Positions 12,330 through 20,143 of a DNA stretch of 64,000 nucleotides are shown in pieces. A program made the position numbers and the translations under genes. Within the stretch, counting starts at the first letter, position 1. The number at the start of each line of letters is the position of its first letter. Under the pieces are notes generated by a model, which was not told the origin of the DNA, ran no database searches, and worked only from the letters and a program-made list of their open reading frames with translations. The DNA comes from Arthrobacter sp. StoSoilB19 (GTDB lineage: Bacteria > Actinomycetota > Actinomycetes > Actinomycetales > Micrococcaceae): the NCBI RefSeq assembly GCF_019977275.1, contig NZ_AP024650.1, forward strand, positions 1 to 64,000, given 5' to 3'.

Positions 12330-13256
12330 GTGAATCTGATCATCGCGGCCCTCGGCGTTCTCGGCGTCGCCTCATCGGGCCCCCTGATAGCGGCCACACT
12401 TGGCGCAACCAGCGTCAGCGCCCTGGCCATTGCCTTTTGGCGGAACGCCATCGGAGCGGCCGTCATGGCCACGCCCACCCTGGTCCGGGAGCCCCGCCAG
12501 TTCGGCATGATTTCCCGCCGCGAGTTCGGCTGGTCGTCCCTGGCCGCGGTCGCCCTCGCACTGCACTTTGCCTGCTTCATCACTTCCCTGCAGCTCACCT
12601 CCGTAGCCGCCGCAACAGCCCTGGTCTGCCTGCAGTCGGCCTGGATTGCGGTCTTCCAGCTCTTCCGCGGCACCCGGCACCGCTGGCAGGTCCTGGCCGG
12701 TCTGGGCATCGCCTTCGGCGGGGTCGTTGCCATCACCGGCTTCGACCTCGGAACCTCACCGCAGGCACTCACGGGAGACCTGCTGGCGGTGGCCGGTGGC
12801 GCACTGGCAGGCCTCTACACCCTGGCCGGGGGCAAGGCGCGGCAAAGCATGACCACCGGAACCTACACCACGCTTTGCTACGGGATGTGCGCCGCCCTCG
12901 TGGCAGTACTGGCGCTGTTCGCCGGCCAACCCCTGGCCGGGTTCGAGCCCGCAGGCTGGCTGGGAATCGCAGCCATCACCGTCTGTGCGCAGCTGGTGGG
13001 CCACACCGCATTCAACCACCTGCTGGCCACCATGAGCCCGCTCATCGTCTCCATGATCATCCTCCTGGAGATCCCCGGCGCAGCGCTGCTGGCTGCCGTG
13101 TTCCTGCACGAGACCCTGCCGGCCGGCACGTACGCCGGACTCGGCCTGATCCTGGCTGGACTCGCCGTCGTGGTCCTGGGCCAGAGGGCCGCAATGGCAA
13201 CGCGGCGCGGAACGGCCCCGCCACCGGACCGGCTCGCGGAGTTGGGGACGGACTGA
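12330..13256 (+). CDS. EamA/DMT-family permease
   Basis: Probable inner-membrane exporter of the drug/metabolite transporter superfamily; the substrate cannot be read. The 308-residue protein has about ten hydrophobic segments in two five-helix EamA halves. The second half contains a HTAFNHLLATMSPL segment and ends in GLAVVVLGQRAAMATRR. I start at the GTG at 12330: a longer frame runs back through the tRNA-Ala gene, so upstream starts are implausible. It ends one base before the end of the convergent glycosyltransferase gene. Confidence 0.85.
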   Translation: MNLIIAALGVLGVASSGPLIAATLGATSVSALAIAFWRNAIGAAVMATPTLVREPRQFGMISRREFGWSSLAAVALALHFACFITSLQLTSVAAATALVCLQSAWIAVFQLFRGTRHRWQVLAGLGIAFGGVVAITGFDLGTSPQALTGDLLAVAGGALAGLYTLAGGKARQSMTTGTYTTLCYGMCAALVAVLALFAGQPLAGFEPAGWLGIAAITVCAQLVGHTAFNHLLATMSPLIVSMIILLEIPGAALLAAVFLHETLPAGTYAGLGLILAGLAVVVLGQRAAMATRRGTAPPPDRLAELGTD

Positions 13257-13257
13257 G

Positions 13258-14133
13258 CTACTGCCCGCCGCGGCGCACGGGCTGGGCTGTGTTGACCGTG
13301 TGGATGGCCCGGAGGAGCTTGGCCGGGAAATATACCGAGAAGAAGACCACCATGGGGGCCTTCAACGCCATCTTCCTGACATTGTGGGCTTTATAGGTCC
13401 GGTCAAAACGGGTGACGTAGTAGCGGTAGTCGCGCGGGGAATCCTCCAGCCGGCGTGCCGACATCCCGGACACCATTTGTGGCCAGTACCGTACCGGAAG
13501 CTCATGATCGGCCAGGTGCAGGGACAAATCGATGTCCTCGTGCATTTCGTCCTTTTCGTCGCGGCAGGTCTCGGAGCGGATGGTCTCCCAGGCACTGGCC
13601 CGCAGGGCCATATTGGAGCCGAACAGGAAATGGTACTGGTGCTTGGCCAGCTTGAGCATCAGCTGGCGCATTTTGTCGTCGGCCTTGAGCCCAAAGCGGC
13701 GCATCGGCATGTCGTAGTACACCACAGGGCCCGTGGCAGCCTGGACGGACCAGTCAGCGAAAGCCTTCTGGACCTGCTCAACCCAGTCCGGTTCCACGAT
13801 GGAGTCCGCGTCAATGCGACCCAGGATGTCCCCGGTGGCGCTGTCCAGACCGAAGTTCCGGGTGGGGATCAGTCCCTGCTCCCGGTCCTGGCTCAGCAGG
13901 ATGATGGGACTTTCCGGGTACTCAAGCTGCATCTGGCGGACAATGTCGGCAGTGCGGTCTTTGGAGAGGTTGTCCACCACGATGATCTCGTGGGCGGGAA
14001 CGGACTGGTAGATGGCAGCGATGAGGCACTGCCTGATCACGCTTTCCTCGTTGTAAGCCGGGATGACGATGGACACGCGGAGCTGTTCGGCTGCGTCGTT
14101 CAAGGCATCCCCAGAGGGTCGATTGGCTGGCAT
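13258..14133 (-). CDS. Family 2 glycosyltransferase
   Basis: Transfers a sugar from a nucleotide donor; acceptor unknown. The GT-A fold begins at about residue 20 (VSIVIPAYNEE), with the metal-binding DAD at 108-110 in GRIDADSIVEPDW and EMHEDIDLSLHL as the likely catalytic-base region. A hydrophobic stretch near the C-terminus (APMVVFFSVYFPAKLL) may dip into the membrane. Two adjacent start codons, GTG at 14136 and ATG at 14133, are possible. No good ribosome-binding site exists, but a TAGATT (14141-14146 on the minus strand) lies 7 bases before the ATG, so the mRNA may be leaderless. I chose the ATG. The 291-residue product is complete. Confidence 0.87.
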   Translation of the reverse strand: MPANRPSGDALNDAAEQLRVSIVIPAYNEESVIRQCLIAAIYQSVPAHEIIVVDNLSKDRTADIVRQMQLEYPESPIILLSQDREQGLIPTRNFGLDSATGDILGRIDADSIVEPDWVEQVQKAFADWSVQAATGPVVYYDMPMRRFGLKADDKMRQLMLKLAKHQYHFLFGSNMALRASAWETIRSETCRDEKDEMHEDIDLSLHLADHELPVRYWPQMVSGMSARRLEDSPRDYRYYVTRFDRTYKAHNVRKMALKAPMVVFFSVYFPAKLLRAIHTVNTAQPVRRGGQ

Positions 14134-14253
14134 CACTACAAATCTAGCACCCGGGCCACCGCCTGCCTTATGCGGTGGCCGCGCTTCTGCGGCGGCCCGG
14201 GAGTCTGTGGAGGGCAGTCAGCAAAATCGGCGGGAGGAATGGCTCTGGTACGC

Positions 14254-14285
14254 AAAAGGGGCCCCGCGGTGAAACGGAGCCCCTT
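14254..14285 (-). terminator. Intrinsic terminator of the 11-residue-repeat gene
   Basis: Reading leftwards, stem GCCCCTT/AAGGGGC (14256-14262 with 14279-14285), extended by three inner pairs, is followed by TTTT on the minus strand (14254-14257). Confidence 0.7.
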
Positions 14286-14302
14286 GGTGCGTTGCGGGAA
14301 AA

Positions 14303-15265
14303 CTAGGCCTGGCTGCTGCCCTTGTCAGTCTCCGTGGCCGGTTTTGCGTCATCGGCTGTGCTCTTGGCAGCCTCCGAGGTGTCGGCGGCCACGTGCTTGG
14401 CCTTGTCAGCGGCGTCTGCGGACTTTTCAGTGGCCGTATCCGCTGCCTCACCTGCCTTCTCCGCTGCGGCGGCTGAGGCAGATCCGGCAGCAGAGGCAGC
14501 GCCGCCGGCAGCGTTTGCCGTGTTTTCCTTGACATCACTGACAGTGGTGGCGGGCACCGGGGCAGGAGTCGGCGTGACCGGTGAAGGAGTCTTCCAGGGG
14601 TCCTCCACAGGCTTGGATGCCTTCCACGCGGCGACACCGGCGGCAACGGCAGCAGCAACAACTCCGAAGACCAGCCAGCCGCGCTTCTTGGGCTTTTCGG
14701 GCTGGGCCAGCTGGAGTTCAGCGGCACGGCCGGCACCTGCTGCGGCTGCCTTCAGCTGTGCACCGGTTGCCTGGGCCTGTTCCTGGAGGGCGTGGATGAT
14801 TCCCACATCGCCCAGCTTCTGTGCGACGGCATCCACCCGTGCCGGAGTGTTTTCCAGGGTGCGGTGGACTGCACCGGATGCCACGCCGATCTGGTCCGAA
14901 AGCTTGGGCAGGTATTCCACCACCACCCGGTCGCGCGCATTCAGGACAACGGGCGTGGCTTTGTCCAAAGCCTCGTGCAGCCTGGGTGATGCGCCTTCGA
15001 CGACGTCATTGATCTTGGGGGCCAGCTGGGCCAGACCGTCCTGGATCCGGGGAGTCACGGTGGCAACACCGTCGGCCAGGGAGTGCGCGGCCGTCTTCAG
15101 GCCTTCCTGGATCTTGGGAGAAGCGGTATCCAGGCCGTGCTGCAGACGGGGAACAGCCCAGTCCACTGCAGCTTCCACCCGCGGCGCCGCCCAATCCTTG
15201 GCATTTTCCACCGCACTGGTGACCGACTGCTCAAGGTCACGGGTAATACGATCCGATTTCTTCAC
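14303..15265 (-). CDS. Membrane-anchored protein with 11-residue repeats
   Basis: I do not recognise a named family. The 320-residue protein has three parts. Residues 28-115 form eight consecutive 11-residue units, with Pro at 28, 39, 50, 72, 83, 94 and 105 (position 61 is His) and the pattern P-[RK]-[ILV]-x-x-[AG]-[LV]. A single membrane helix lies near 198-215 (WLVFGVVAAAVAAGVAAW) after a basic KPKKR. The tail from 235 is Ala/Lys/Asp/Ser-rich, like LEA proteins. The start MKKSDRITRDLEQ is an ATG at 15265. An own terminator follows, so it is probably monocistronic. The exact 11-residue period suggests a hendecad helix that packs along a partner or membrane surface; that is inference. Confidence 0.85.
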   Translation of the reverse strand: MKKSDRITRDLEQSVTSAVENAKDWAAPRVEAAVDWAVPRLQHGLDTASPKIQEGLKTAAHSLADGVATVTPRIQDGLAQLAPKINDVVEGASPRLHEALDKATPVVLNARDRVVVEYLPKLSDQIGVASGAVHRTLENTPARVDAVAQKLGDVGIIHALQEQAQATGAQLKAAAAGAGRAAELQLAQPEKPKKRGWLVFGVVAAAVAAGVAAWKASKPVEDPWKTPSPVTPTPAPVPATTVSDVKENTANAAGGAASAAGSASAAAAEKAGEAADTATEKSADAADKAKHVAADTSEAAKSTADDAKPATETDKGSSQA

Positions 15266-15420
15266 AACTACCTCCCGATTAATGTGACGGTTCTGTCGCT
15301 AGCCTACGTGCCCAGATCACCCCGGGCTATTCACTCTGCGGATTTTAGGGGGATTTCACCCAGCGCGGAACTGCCCCCGCAGCCGTGGCCGCAAATAACC
15401 GACATGGGAGAATGGGGCCT

Positions 15421-15966
15421 ATGACTGCCATCGCAACTGCAAAAGCAACCATCCACACCAGCCTCGGCGACATCGTGGTTAACCTCTTCGGCAACCACGC
15501 GCCCAAGACTGTCAAGAACTTCGTTGGCCTTGCCACGGGTGAACAGGCATGGACCCACCCGGAAACCGGCGAGGACAAGACCGGCACCCCGCTCTACAAC
15601 GGAACCATCTTCCACCGCATCATCAAGGACTTCATGATCCAGGCGGGCGACCCCCTGGGCCGTGGAACCGGTGGCCCCGGCTACCGCTTCGACGACGAAA
15701 TCCACCCGGAGCTGAGCTTCAACCAGCCCTACAAGCTCGCCATGGCCAACGCGGGAATCCAGATGGGCAAGGGCACCAACGGTTCACAGTTCTTCATCAC
15801 CACCATTCCCACCGACTGGCTCCAGGGCAAGCACACCATCTTCGGTGAAGTGGCTGACGAGGAATCCAGGAAGGTCGTCGACGCCATTGAGGGTGTCCGC
15901 ACCGGCATGGGCGACCGCCCGGTTGAAGACGTCACCATCAACAGCATCGACATCGAGCAGCTGTAA
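15421..15966 (+). CDS. Peptidyl-prolyl cis-trans isomerase, cyclophilin type
   Basis: Catalyses proline isomerisation during protein folding, probably in the cytoplasm because no signal peptide is present. The 181-residue protein has the cyclophilin core with catalytic Arg66 (FHRIIKDFMIQAGDP), Gln74, the GSQFFIT strand at 121-127, and Trp133/His138 in DWLQGKHTIFG. The start is the ATG at 15421 with a GGGAG motif about 11 bases upstream. It is nine bases from the rhomboid gene on the same strand, so they probably share a transcript. Confidence 0.95.
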   Translation: MTAIATAKATIHTSLGDIVVNLFGNHAPKTVKNFVGLATGEQAWTHPETGEDKTGTPLYNGTIFHRIIKDFMIQAGDPLGRGTGGPGYRFDDEIHPELSFNQPYKLAMANAGIQMGKGTNGSQFFITTIPTDWLQGKHTIFGEVADEESRKVVDAIEGVRTGMGDRPVEDVTINSIDIEQL

Positions 15967-15975
15967 CACCCCAGC

Positions 15976-16854
15976 ATGAGTTACGGAATTCCGTCGGCCG
16001 AGCCGTCCGCCCAGGTCCCGGTCTGTCCCCGGCACCCGGACCGGCCGTCCTACGTGCGCTGCCAGCGCTGCGGGCGCCCGGCATGCCCTGACTGCCAGCG
16101 GGCGGCCGCCGTCGGATTCCAATGCGTTGACTGCGTCAACGAAACAGGACGTTCGACGCCGGAAGTGCGGACCGTCTATGGCGGCGCCGTTGCCACCGGC
16201 AAGCCATTGGCGACGTTCGGCATCATCGCGGCCTGCGTTGTTGTTTACGCACTGCAGATGCTCATCCCGGGCGACTTCGTATACAAGCAGTTCGCCTATA
16301 ACAACATTTTTGTTGCCCCGCAGTACGGTGCTTTCGAGCCTTGGCGGATGCTGACATCAGCCTTCCTCCATTCCCCGGATTCGCTGCTGCACATCCTCCT
16401 TAACATGTATACGCTCTGGATTTTCGGCCAGGCCCTCGAACCCGTTCTGGGCCGCGTCCGGTTCCTGGCGCTGTACCTGATTTCAGCGGTTGGTGGTTCA
16501 GTCGGCTACCTGCTGCTCAATCCCGTGTTGGTGCCCGGCCAAGGGCTCGTGGGGCTGGTAGGTGCTTCCGGAGCCATCTTCGGCCTTTTCGGCGCCATGC
16601 TGTTGGTTCAACGGCAGCGCGGCGGCGACACCCGCCAGCTGTGGGTCCTGATTGCCATCAACGGCGTCATTGGCTTCCTGATCCCCCACATCGCCTGGCA
16701 GGCCCACCTGGGCGGCCTCATTACGGGCGGACTGTGTGCGGCCGTCCTCGCCTACACTCCGCGCGGACGCCGCCAGGGTGTCATCCAGGCCTTGGGGCTG
16801 GCGGCCGTGCTGGCCCTGCTCATCGCTGTGAGCTGGGTGCGGGTAACTCTCTAG
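15976..16854 (+). CDS. Rhomboid-family intramembrane serine protease
   Basis: Cleaves transmembrane substrates within the bilayer. The 292-residue protein begins with a small zinc-finger-like region holding CPRHP, CQRCGRPACPDC and FQCVDC (about residues 15-55), an N-terminal extension common in actinobacterial rhomboids. It then has six to seven membrane helices with the catalytic dyad Ser198 (GASGAIFG) and His244 (AHLGG). Both catalytic residues are present, so activity is likely. It follows the cyclophilin gene closely and is closed by a strong terminator. Confidence 0.92.
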   Translation: MSYGIPSAEPSAQVPVCPRHPDRPSYVRCQRCGRPACPDCQRAAAVGFQCVDCVNETGRSTPEVRTVYGGAVATGKPLATFGIIAACVVVYALQMLIPGDFVYKQFAYNNIFVAPQYGAFEPWRMLTSAFLHSPDSLLHILLNMYTLWIFGQALEPVLGRVRFLALYLISAVGGSVGYLLLNPVLVPGQGLVGLVGASGAIFGLFGAMLLVQRQRGGDTRQLWVLIAINGVIGFLIPHIAWQAHLGGLITGGLCAAVLAYTPRGRRQGVIQALGLAAVLALLIAVSWVRVTL

Positions 16855-16877
16855 GATCCCGCCCAAACCGCAACGGC

Positions 16878-16920
16878 ACTCTGCCCCCGCCACCAATGGT
16901 GTCGGGGGCAGAGTTGTTTT
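16878..16920 (+). terminator. Intrinsic terminator after the rhomboid gene
   Basis: Perfect 12-bp stem ACTCTGCCCCCG (16878-16889) with its complement (16903-16914), followed by TGTTTT. Confidence 0.88.
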
Positions 16921-17394
16921 CCACAGGGCTTATCCACAATGTTGGTAACTTACACAGCTGTATTTCATATGCGCGTCCTCCCGTTTATGGCCTGCGTCCG
17001 GGGATGGGCTGGAAGGCTGCGCCACTTTCTCCACATCTGTGGATAACCTGTGGGGATATTGCTGTGTGTAAGTGGATAAGCAGGGGATTCCACGGGATTT
17101 TGTGGACAACTACGCACCGGCAGCGTCATGTTGGCCCAGTGCACCACCCCGGAGGGGCGTTATCGACACCCTTATACACAGTGTTAATAACTGACAGAGG
17201 TGTAGTTTCCGCGTTGGAAAACCCGCGGGAGTAGGCGCAGCGCCCGGCGGCGGGAGGATTTCCACGGGCTTACCCACAGTTGTGGATAACTTGTGGGTAT
17301 TGCGCTGTTGGTAAGTGGATAACATCCCCGGCGGGCCCTCCGCGTCCTGCCTATGATGGTTGCCTGCCAAGCCGTTCTATCGACAAGGACCCCC
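16921..17394. other. DnaA-box cluster, left part
   Basis: This gene-free stretch carries exact boxes at 16930-16938 (TTATCCACA), 17038-17046 and 17281-17289 (TGTGGATAA, minus), and 17101-17109 (TTGTCCACA on minus). One-mismatch boxes lie at 17071-17079, 17270-17278 and 17314-17322. Two 42-base modules, 17038-17079 and 17281-17322, agree at 35 positions, each pairing an exact and a near box with the same spacing. The 14-mer AGTGTTAATAACTG at 17180-17193 is identical to the reverse complement of oriC 1667-1680. The density is far above chance, so I read it as a DnaA-binding locus. Confidence 0.8.
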
Positions 17395-17862
17395 GTGAGC
17401 GTCACCGAGCATCTATACCTGGACAAACAGCACCCCGCTCTCTGGAAGTCAATCAGCGGCCTGGGCCTCAGGGTGCAGGAAGCAGCAGAGGAGGCTGGAA
17501 TCGGGCGCGGCCTGCTGGAACTCCTCAACGTCCGGATCTCCCAGATCAACGGATGCGCCTACTGCCTGGACCTACACGTGCGGAAGGCGGGCGAGGCAGG
17601 GGAAACCCCGCAGCGGCTGGCAGTATTGCCCGCGTGGCGTGACACGGCCTTGTTCACCGGCAAGGAGCGGGCGGCCCTGGCGTTGGTGGAGAGCATCACT
17701 GAACTCCCGGACCAGCGGACGCAGGAGCATGCGGAGGCGGCCGCCCGCGAATGCCTCACGGCAGAGGAATTTTCGGCCGTGAGCTGGGTTGCGGTGACGA
17801 TGAACGCGTTCAACCGGGTTTCCATTACCAGCCACCATCCCGTCAAGCGGGACCGCCTGTAG
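17395..17862 (+). CDS. AhpD/carboxymuconolactone decarboxylase-family protein
   Basis: The 155-residue protein has the alkylhydroperoxidase D-like fold with a Cys54-x-x-Cys57 redox pair and His61 (NGCAYCLDLH), suggesting peroxidase or thiol-redox activity rather than a true decarboxylase. The GTG at 17395 has AAGGA at a proper distance. An upstream ATG at 17353 lacks a ribosome-binding site and adds 14 unremarkable residues. Unusually, the gene sits inside a cluster of DnaA boxes on both sides, so its transcription could respond to DnaA; that is inference. Confidence 0.9.
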   Translation: MSVTEHLYLDKQHPALWKSISGLGLRVQEAAEEAGIGRGLLELLNVRISQINGCAYCLDLHVRKAGEAGETPQRLAVLPAWRDTALFTGKERAALALVESITELPDQRTQEHAEAAARECLTAEEFSAVSWVAVTMNAFNRVSITSHHPVKRDRL

Positions 17863-18109
17863 CCTCCCGGACCCCCGGACCCCCGGACCCCCGGACCCCG
17901 CGGGTATCCACCGGGCACGTAGGGATTATCCACAGGTATTCCACACTGTTAATAACCGCATCTGCCCGGCAGACTTAGCCTTATCAGCACGGCCCCGGGG
18001 GCCGGCTGCCACATCTGGAGCTGCCAGGGAGGCTTTTCCACACTGTGGATAACTTTCCTAACAGTTGGGGATAACGGTGTGCCGCGGACCGGTTCTGCCC
18101 CGACCGGCC
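17863..18109. other. DnaA-box cluster, right part
   Basis: Exact boxes lie at 17926-17934 (TTATCCACA) and 18044-18052 (TGTGGATAA). TGTTAATAAC at 17947-17956 repeats the core of the oriC-shared 14-mer. A GC-rich tandem repeat opens the segment. No gene is seen. Together with 16930-17322 this brackets the AhpD-like gene. Confidence 0.75.
17866..17899. repeat. 8-base tandem repeat
   Basis: Unit CCCCCGGA occurs about four times, with GGA at 17869, 17877, 17885 and 17893, directly after the AhpD-like gene stop. Such a repeat can vary in copy number by slippage. Confidence 0.85.
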
Positions 18110-18715
18110 TCACACCTGCCAGACGCCGGAAGATCCCCGCCGATGGCTCGCCAGGAGGTGGGTGTCCACGATTCCCACCGCCTCCATCAGGGCGAACATG
18201 GTGGTGGGTCCCACGAAGGAAAAGCCGCGCTTCCTAAGTGCCTTGGACAAGGCAATGGACTCTGCAGACTGGGTGGGAATCTCCGCGGCAACCCGGGGCT
18301 CCGGGGTGCTGTCCGGCCGGAAGCCCCAGACAAAGTCCACCAGGCCGCCGTCGTTCCGAAGCTCCAGGGTGGCCTGTGCGTTCTTAACCGTGGCAAGGAT
18401 CTTCAGCCTGTTTCTGATGATGCCCGGATCCTGCAACAGCCGCTCCACGTCCGCGTTGCTGAACAGGGCCACAGCCTCCGGATCGAAGCCGGCAAAGGCG
18501 GCGCGGAACGCGGGGCGTTTGCGCAGGATGGTGGCCCATGAAAGCCCGGCCTGGAAGCCCTCCAGGCAGATGCGTTCATACAGGCCCTGCTCGTCGGTGA
18601 CGGGCATGCCCCATTCCTGGTCGTAGTAGTTCCGCATGAGCGGGTCCGTCGCGGCCCACGCCGGCCGCGCGAGGCCATCCTCGCCGATAACTACGCCGGC
18701 GGATTCGGGAGCCAC
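18110..18715 (-). CDS. tag: DNA-3-methyladenine glycosylase I
   Basis: Excises 3-methyladenine from alkylated DNA. The 201-residue protein follows Tag throughout: DPLMRNYYDQEWG, ICLEGFQAGLSW (Glu52 and Trp60 matching the E. coli base-pocket Glu38 and Trp46), GIIRNRLKI, VDFVWGF and SKALRKRGFSFVGPTT. The zinc site of E. coli Tag (Cys4, His17, His175, Cys179) is mostly lost: the aligned residues are Pro18, Tyr31, His186 and Ser190. The fold therefore appears zinc-free. The start ATG at 18715 adds about 14 residues before the conserved part; a later start is possible. It lies just before crgA on the same strand. Confidence 0.93.
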   Translation of the reverse strand: MAPESAGVVIGEDGLARPAWAATDPLMRNYYDQEWGMPVTDEQGLYERICLEGFQAGLSWATILRKRPAFRAAFAGFDPEAVALFSNADVERLLQDPGIIRNRLKILATVKNAQATLELRNDGGLVDFVWGFRPDSTPEPRVAAEIPTQSAESIALSKALRKRGFSFVGPTTMFALMEAVGIVDTHLLASHRRGSSGVWQV

Positions 18716-18749
18716 GGCAGTCCTCCCCGGAACAGTCGCGGGACGCCGC

Positions 18750-19001
18750 TCAGGAGCGCCAGCGGGTAGTCATCAGGAAGCCGACGATGGCAATGCCAAA
18801 GCCGGCAACGATGTTCCACGACTGCCAGGCCTGCACAGGGAAGCGTCCCTCGCTGATGTAGAACGTGATGATCCAGAAGAGGCCAATAATCATGAGTCCA
18901 AACATGACCGGCTTGAACCAGACGGGATTGGGCTTGTAAGCCTGGGGGGAAGCCGGCTGGGCGGTGCTGGCGGTCTTCTTGCGAGGCTTTGACTCGGGCA
19001 C
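18750..19001 (-). CDS. crgA: Cell division protein CrgA
   Basis: Small septal membrane protein that helps recruit FtsI and other divisome parts in actinobacteria. The 83-residue protein has a charged cytoplasmic N-terminus (PESKPRKK), then two membrane helices near 33-53 (VMFGLMIIGLFWIITFY) and 62-80 (IVAGFGIAIVGFLMT). The GTG start at 19001 is fixed by a strong AAGGAG on the minus strand (complement at 19007-19012). Conserved proximity to the sortase, amidotransferase and pknB block supports the call. Confidence 0.93.
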   Translation of the reverse strand: MPESKPRKKTASTAQPASPQAYKPNPVWFKPVMFGLMIIGLFWIITFYISEGRFPVQAWQSWNIVAGFGIAIVGFLMTTRWRS

Positions 19002-19175
19002 TGGCTCTCCTTGGCGGGATGGGGCAAGACCGGCGCCCCGGGCTTGGTATCCTGCAAGAAGGAAATTTCCAGCGGTCTGCGCGATCTTGGTCAAATCTGG
19101 ATTCTTACTAGCAGCCAATTCTAGCCGCAGTTGATGGGCAGCCGGTGCCCAGGGTAAACGCCCGGAGGAGAACGC

Positions 19176-19970
19176 GTGGTATTGCAGGAGAAGGCGGGGC
19201 CCGCCACTGCGCCCGCCCCCCGTCGTGCCCTGCTGCGCGGCACCATCCAGGTTCTGGGCGAGCTGTTGATAACCGCCGGCGTTATCCTCCTTCTCTTTGT
19301 GGCATGGCAGCTGTGGTGGACCAACGTCGAGTCCGATGCCAGGCAGAGCCAGGTCATCAAGGAATTCGCCCAGGACCTGGGCACTGCCGCCCCCGCTCCC
19401 GCACCAACTGCGCCCGCCGCGGCACCCGCCGCCGGTGAGGATTTTGGCAAGCCCGTGGTGGGTACCGCCCCCGGCCACGCGGGAACGATCGGCATCATGT
19501 ACATCCCCCGGTTCGGCCCCGGCTACACCCGCCCCATTGTCGAGGGGACCAGCCAGGATGTCCTGGACACCCTGGGCCTTGGGCACTACGGCAACACGGC
19601 CATGCCCGGTGCGGTAGGCAACTTTGCGGTGGCTGGGCACCGCCAGACGCACGGTGCAGTGCTGGATAACATCCACACCCTGGTGCCCGGCGACAAGATC
19701 TACGTCCAGACCAAGGACGGTTATTACGTCTACGTCTTCCGGAACAACCAGATTGTGATGCCTTCGCGCACGGACGTCCTGGAACCGGTGCCCACCCAGC
19801 CCGGCGCCACGCCCACCGAAAGCTACCTCACCATGACCAGCTGCAACCCCCGCTTCGGGGCGGAAGAACGCATCATCGCCTACGCCCTCCTGGACAGCTG
19901 GCGTCCGGCTGCAGCGGGCCCGCCGGCCGAAATCGCGGCGCAGGTTGCGGCAGCCACCGGAAGGAACTGA
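19176..19970 (+). CDS. Class E sortase
   Basis: Membrane-anchored transpeptidase that attaches LPXTG-like proteins to the wall. The 264-residue protein has a short cytoplasmic N-terminus, a membrane helix at about 28-50, a Pro/Ala-rich linker (70-90) and a sortase domain with His155 (AGHRQTHG), Cys223 (TMTSCNPRF) and Arg232. The GTG at 19176 has GGAGGAG five bases upstream. A two-gene tail (a small membrane protein and an amidotransferase) follows with almost no gap. Its substrates are not in this window. Confidence 0.93.
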   Translation: MVLQEKAGPATAPAPRRALLRGTIQVLGELLITAGVILLLFVAWQLWWTNVESDARQSQVIKEFAQDLGTAAPAPAPTAPAAAPAAGEDFGKPVVGTAPGHAGTIGIMYIPRFGPGYTRPIVEGTSQDVLDTLGLGHYGNTAMPGAVGNFAVAGHRQTHGAVLDNIHTLVPGDKIYVQTKDGYYVYVFRNNQIVMPSRTDVLEPVPTQPGATPTESYLTMTSCNPRFGAEERIIAYALLDSWRPAAAGPPAEIAAQVAAATGRN

Positions 19971-19972
19971 CT

Positions 19973-20143
19973 GTGTACGCCTGGATTTTCCGCCACCTGC
20001 CCGGACCGCTCTGGCTCCGGATCTTCATCTCGCTGGTTCTGATCTTCATTGCCCTGGTATTGATGGTCCAGTTCCTGTTTCCCTGGATGTCCCATTTCAC
20101 CCAATTCACCGACTCGACGATTGGTTCCACAGACCAGCCATGA
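19973..20143 (+). CDS. Small single-helix membrane protein
   Basis: A 56-residue frame starts with GTG two bases after the sortase stop. It overlaps the ATG of the next gene by four bases (ATGA), a typical coupled arrangement. It begins MYAWIFRHLPGPLWLRI and has one long hydrophobic helix (about 16-40). The rest is short and polar. I do not recognise a named family. The tight coupling implies it is expressed with the sortase, perhaps as an accessory membrane subunit; that is inference. Confidence 0.78.
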   Translation: MYAWIFRHLPGPLWLRIFISLVLIFIALVLMVQFLFPWMSHFTQFTDSTIGSTDQP

